Origin: Leptospira weilii
Lineage (GTDB): Bacteria; Spirochaetota; Leptospiria; Leptospirales; Leptospiraceae
Reading direction: 5' to 3'
Length of the DNA stretch: 7,500 bases
Assembly (NCBI RefSeq): GCF_006874765.1
Contig: NZ_CP040840.1
Location: 3,597,501 to 3,605,000 of the forward strand
Part shown: in pieces, positions 1 to 7,500 of the stretch
How the letters are laid out: each line of letters opens with the position of its first letter
How positions within the stretch are numbered: position 1 is the stretch's first letter
Translations under genes and position numbers: made by a program
Notes under the pieces: model-generated
Told to the model about the DNA's origin: nothing
The model's input: the letters and a program-made list of their open reading frames with translations, nothing else
Database searches by the model: none

Positions 1-1
1 G

Positions 2-106
2 ATTTTTTACGTTTTAGGCGCGATGAAACCCGAAGAGAAAGTAAAGTTTATTCATCATAGTTTTCAGAATCGAACCGTATCCATGCGGTCCTTTACTTCG
101 GTTTAA
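2..106 (+). CDS. C-terminal end of an unidentified protein (partial, runs off left edge)
   Basis: A 34-codon stretch is open from the window edge and stops with TAA at 104-106. The visible tail reads IFYVLGAMKPEEKVKF, then a basic and serine-rich end (RTVSMRSFTSV). The composition looks like a normal soluble protein, and the stop lies only 4 bases from the stop of the convergent gene, which fits a compact gene boundary. The other two plus frames are closed by stops inside this stretch. No family can be recognised from so short a tail. The open frame could be chance, so confidence is modest. Confidence 0.45.
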   Translation: MFYVLGAMKPEEKVKFIHHSFQNRTVSMRSFTSV

Positions 107-110
107 AAAA

Positions 111-3578
<3,468 letters not shown>

Positions 3579-3663
3579 ACGATTTCCTAGGTTAGAATCG
3601 ACCCTTTTCTATGAGTATCGGCTTAAGGAAAAAATCCCTTCTCCCCTAATTGATGCGGTTTTA

Positions 3664-3698
<35 letters not shown>

Positions 3699-3700
3699 AG

Positions 3701-3728
3701 AAAAAGCGGAGTTTTTTCCCCGCTTTTT
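3701..3728 (-). terminator. Rho-independent terminator for the DoxX-like gene
   Basis: A perfect 9-base-pair stem, AAAAAGCGG (3701-3709) with CCGCTTTTT (3720-3728), encloses a 10-base loop. Read on the minus strand it follows the stop of the DoxX-like gene by 12 bases and runs into a T-rich tract (3691-3705 complement). That is the classic intrinsic terminator layout. It also separates this gene from the downstream TPR-dprA operon, which therefore probably has its own promoter within 3579-3700. Confidence 0.75.
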
Positions 3729-3739
3729 AGAGGAAAAAG

Positions 3740-4087
<348 letters not shown>

Positions 4088-4132
4088 ATCAACTCCTCAA
4101 TTCATATCCTTCAGAGAAAATTTCCGAAATCA

Positions 4133-4207
<75 letters not shown>

Positions 4208-4226
4208 CAAAAGTGAGTTTTCTATT

Positions 4227-4676
<450 letters not shown>

Positions 4677-4828
4677 GACTATAAATTCTTCCTAAATCTT
4701 TCGGCGAAATTTGAAGTTTCATCAGTTTACAAAAGCAACCGGGGTCTTAGGAATGCGTTTTTCCACTGTATTCAAAAATTCTAAACGAACCTCGTCTATG
4801 TCCGTTTAACGATTCCATGAAATTTTTT

Positions 4829-4834
4829 TATAAT
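4829..4834 (+). promoter_or_regulatory. Possible -10 box for the DUF1566-type lipoprotein gene
   Basis: A perfect TATAAT lies 76 bases before the ATG at 4911. The best -35 candidate is TTTAAC (4805-4810) at 18 bases, matching only three of six positions. If used, the transcript would carry a 5' leader of about 70 bases that contains the whole inverted repeat at 4869-4903. The surroundings are AT-rich, so a chance match is possible. Confidence 0.35.
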
Positions 4835-4849
4835 GCGTTTATTAAAAGT

Positions 4850-4903
<54 letters not shown>

Positions 4904-4910
4904 TTTTAAT

Positions 4911-5957
<1,047 letters not shown>

Positions 5958-6004
5958 TATACTCTCAAACAATCAAATTCCCGTTTCATTCTAGGTGATT
6001 TCGT

Positions 6005-6748
6005 ATGAAATTTAGATTTTACATTTTGTTTTTCTATTCCATTCTGATCCTATTCGCAAACTGCAAGATCGATCAAAGAGTCAGCGGGGATAAAGGCCAT
6101 CGGACCGTTTTAGCTTCCGCTGACGCGAGTTGTCAGATCGTTTCCGTAGAACCTCTGTATTCCTTTCTGTTCGGTTTGGTTCCGGTATTTCGTAAAATCG
6201 AACCCGAGCCGGGACCGGGACAAACGTTACGCGTCACTGAAGTTACAAACTGGAAGGACTATATAGTGACTGTGTTAGGCGGCTGGGCGATCACCTTGGT
6301 CCGCCGAACAAGAACGATCGAATTCTGCGAAGAGAGCATATACGCCAGTAACTGGAATCCCGAAAAGATTTCCGTCGATCAGACCTTGTATCAGATGGCT
6401 GTATCCGGTAAAATTATCGTCCATTTAAAATCGGGGGATCCTTTGACCCAGGTAAAAATCGTAGGTTTTGACGAATCCTCCGTGGACGTTGAAACCGTGA
6501 TTCCCGATCCTCAAGGCGGAGTGATGGATCGGGCTTTTTTACGGGACGGTTCGATTTTGGACGGTAAGCAGATCGGACAGGACGACAAAGAAGTGATTAT
6601 GGAAAACCTGGAAGGAAAAAAAATTACGATCGCCAAAGCGACCCTTCATAAAATCGATATGCGGGTCCCAAAAACGATTAAAGAAAAAAAGAATATTCTA
6701 AAATCCGAAATTTCCAGGATCGCGTTCGAGGATCCGGGAAAAAAATAA
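6005..6748 (+). CDS. Lipoprotein of unknown function with repeated C-terminal beta motifs
   Basis: The 247-residue product has a clear lipoprotein signal peptide: MKFRFY, a hydrophobic core and FANC, with C20 as the lipidated residue. An AGGTGA ribosome binding site lies 6 bases before the ATG. The middle part (43-108) is bounded by two cysteines and has two hydrophobic stretches, LYSFLFGLVPVF (51-62) and IVTVLGGWAITLV (87-99). The C-terminal half carries two similar small beta units, IIVHLKSGDPLTQVKIVGF (137-155) and AFLRDGSILDGKQIGQDD (177-194), the second followed by GKKITIAKATLHKI (204-217). A related strand, ILKSEISRIAFEDP, sits near the end (231-244). Such units resemble LSm/SH3-like strands seen in secreted bacterial proteins, but I do not recognise a named family. 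It follows the other lipoprotein gene and converges on ispF. Confidence 0.72.
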   Translation: MKFRFYILFFYSILILFANCKIDQRVSGDKGHRTVLASADASCQIVSVEPLYSFLFGLVPVFRKIEPEPGPGQTLRVTEVTNWKDYIVTVLGGWAITLVRRTRTIEFCEESIYASNWNPEKISVDQTLYQMAVSGKIIVHLKSGDPLTQVKIVGFDESSVDVETVIPDPQGGVMDRAFLRDGSILDGKQIGQDDKEVIMENLEGKKITIAKATLHKIDMRVPKTIKEKKNILKSEISRIAFEDPGKK

Positions 6749-6790
6749 TGGTAGTTTCCACATTTTAAAGTTTTGGGGCAGAGACGGATT

Positions 6791-7276
6791 CTAAGACTCT
6801 TTTCCCAAAAGAATCGTACAAAACGTTCCGATCCCTTCCTGGCGTCCCAAAGCTCCCATCTTTTCGGTGGTCGTCGCTTTCACGGAAACACAATCGGTCG
6901 GAAGATCGAGAAGGTTACTCAGCGATTTCGTAATTTTTTCTTTGAGAGGAGCGATTTTGGGCCTTTCTCCGACCACGGTGCAATCCACGTTGACGAGTCG
7001 GAAATTTCTTTCCTTCATCAGTTTCAAACATTTCGCGAGAATGATCTTGCTATCGATGTTCTTCAATTTTGGATCGGTATCGGGAAAGTATCGACCGATG
7101 TCCCCCAAAGCCAAAGCCCCTAAAATCGCATCAGAGATCGCATGCAAAATAATGTCCGCATCGGAATGACCTACGAGCGCAAACTCGGACTCGCATTCCA
7201 CCCCTCCCAGGATCAGAGGACGGTCTTGGTTTATTTCCAACTTATGAAAATCGATCCCGTTTCCAATTCTAAACAT
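6791..7276 (-). CDS. ispF: 2-C-methyl-D-erythritol 2,4-cyclodiphosphate synthase
   Basis: IspF converts CDP-methylerythritol 2-phosphate to the cyclic 2,4-diphosphate with loss of CMP, the fifth step of the MEP pathway to isoprenoids. At 161 residues it is full length for this homotrimeric cytosolic enzyme. The opening [11 protein letters not shown] (3-13) and [14 protein letters not shown] (37-50) supply the metal ligands D9, H11 and H45, matching D8, H10 and H42 of the E. coli enzyme. [12 protein letters not shown] (58-69), [15 protein letters not shown] (96-110) and [19 protein letters not shown] (132-150) are all family signatures. The start ATG has AGGA 7 bases upstream. The gene stands alone here, without ispD beside it in view, and converges on the lipoprotein gene across 42 bases that contain no strong terminator hairpin. 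Confidence 0.97.
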   Translation of the reverse strand: MFRIGNGIDFHKLEINQDRPLILGGVECESEFALVGHSDADIILHAISDAILGALALGDIGRYFPDTDPKLKNIDSKIILAKCLKLMKERNFRLVNVDCTVVGERPKIAPLKEKITKSLSNLLDLPTDCVSVKATTTEKMGALGRQEGIGTFCTILLGKES

Positions 7277-7325
7277 TCAATATTCCTAAATTAACGTGAG
7301 TTCGGTGTAACAAAATGCGAAAGCG

Positions 7326-7331
7326 ATTATA
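7326..7331 (-). promoter_or_regulatory. Possible -10 box for ispF
   Basis: A perfect TATAAT on the minus strand lies 49 bases before the ispF start codon, giving a leader of about 40 bases. No convincing -35 box is found at 15-18 bases upstream, so this is a partial promoter call. Confidence 0.35.
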
Positions 7332-7368
7332 TGTTTCAACCTGAATGCCGATCCATAGAGCGTTTTAC

Positions 7369-7463
7369 TGAGTTTAGGGAGAAACATTGAGTTTAAGCAC
7401 GGTCGCGAGCTATTTTATCTATGAAACTCGCGAGCTGCGACGACGACTCATAGGGAGTCGTTG
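7369..7463. repeat. Compound intergenic repeat: direct repeats plus two adjacent hairpins
   Basis: Three structures lie side by side. TGAGTTTA occurs at 7369-7376 and 7388-7395. TCGCGAGCT occurs at 7403-7411 and 7428-7436, and because it contains a palindromic core, TCGCGAG (7403-7409) also pairs with CTCGCGA (7427-7433) around a 17-base loop. A second hairpin pairs CGACGACTC (7441-7449) with GAGTCGTTG (7455-7463), nine pairs including one G-U, around a 5-base loop. Neither hairpin is followed by a T-tract, so they are poor terminator candidates. No gene longer than about ten codons fits here. The rest of 7277-7500 shows no coding region. Confidence 0.5.
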
Positions 7464-7500
7464 CACCTTAGTTTCTTATTCGCCCAAACTTTCTTACGTC

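Noticed and set aside
6740..6775. Possible bidirectional terminator between the second lipoprotein gene and ispF
   Set aside because: The only fold (AAAAT/ATTTT plus TGG/CCA) has an internal loop and no good U-tract on either strand.
7421..7453. Ten-codon open frame starting ATGAAACTCGCGAGC inside the repeat cluster
   Set aside because: Very short, no ribosome binding site, and lies across both hairpins, so a gene is unlikely.

Overview
The window looks like chromosomal DNA of a pathogenic Leptospira. The pointers are an AT-leaning composition, two short lipoprotein signal peptides with spirochaete-type lipoboxes (FVNC, FANC), a DUF1566-type lipoprotein of a kind common in leptospires, and above all a homologue of the animal vitamin K-dependent gamma-glutamyl carboxylase, which among bacteria was described from Leptospira. 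The assignment comes from memory of these families, not a database search. The exact species is not determined.

Layout. At the left edge, the last codons of an unidentified plus-strand gene (2-106) end 4 bases before the convergent gene. Positions 111-3578 hold a tightly packed three-gene minus-strand operon. In transcription order it encodes a TPR protein with a buried lipobox, the DNA-processing protein DprA (ATGA overlap), and the vitamin K carboxylase/epoxidase homologue (44-base overlap). A hairpin plus T-tract (3701-3728) ends the next minus-strand gene, a small DoxX-like four-helix membrane protein (3740-4087). This gene diverges from a plus-strand rimI-type acetyltransferase that starts with TTG (4227-4676) behind a recognisable TATAAT promoter.

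After about 230 non-coding bases come two co-directional lipoprotein genes (4911-5957 and 6005-6748). The first has a perfect 9-base inverted repeat just before its start, and this repeat covers its ribosome binding site. The second is convergent with ispF (6791-7276, minus), an enzyme of the MEP isoprenoid pathway. The right end (7277-7500) is non-coding and carries two adjacent hairpins and short direct repeats that look like a dispersed intergenic element.

Functionally the window mixes housekeeping genes (ispF, rimI, dprA) with envelope-associated lipoproteins. IspF feeds isoprenoid synthesis, which supplies quinone side chains, and the carboxylase homologue acts on a quinone (vitamin K hydroquinone). 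They are separated by several kilobases and lie in different transcription units, so any connection is speculative. No phage, CRISPR, tRNA, rRNA or intact insertion sequence was seen. I did not find a clearly new multi-gene system; the most noteworthy element is the carboxylase homologue.
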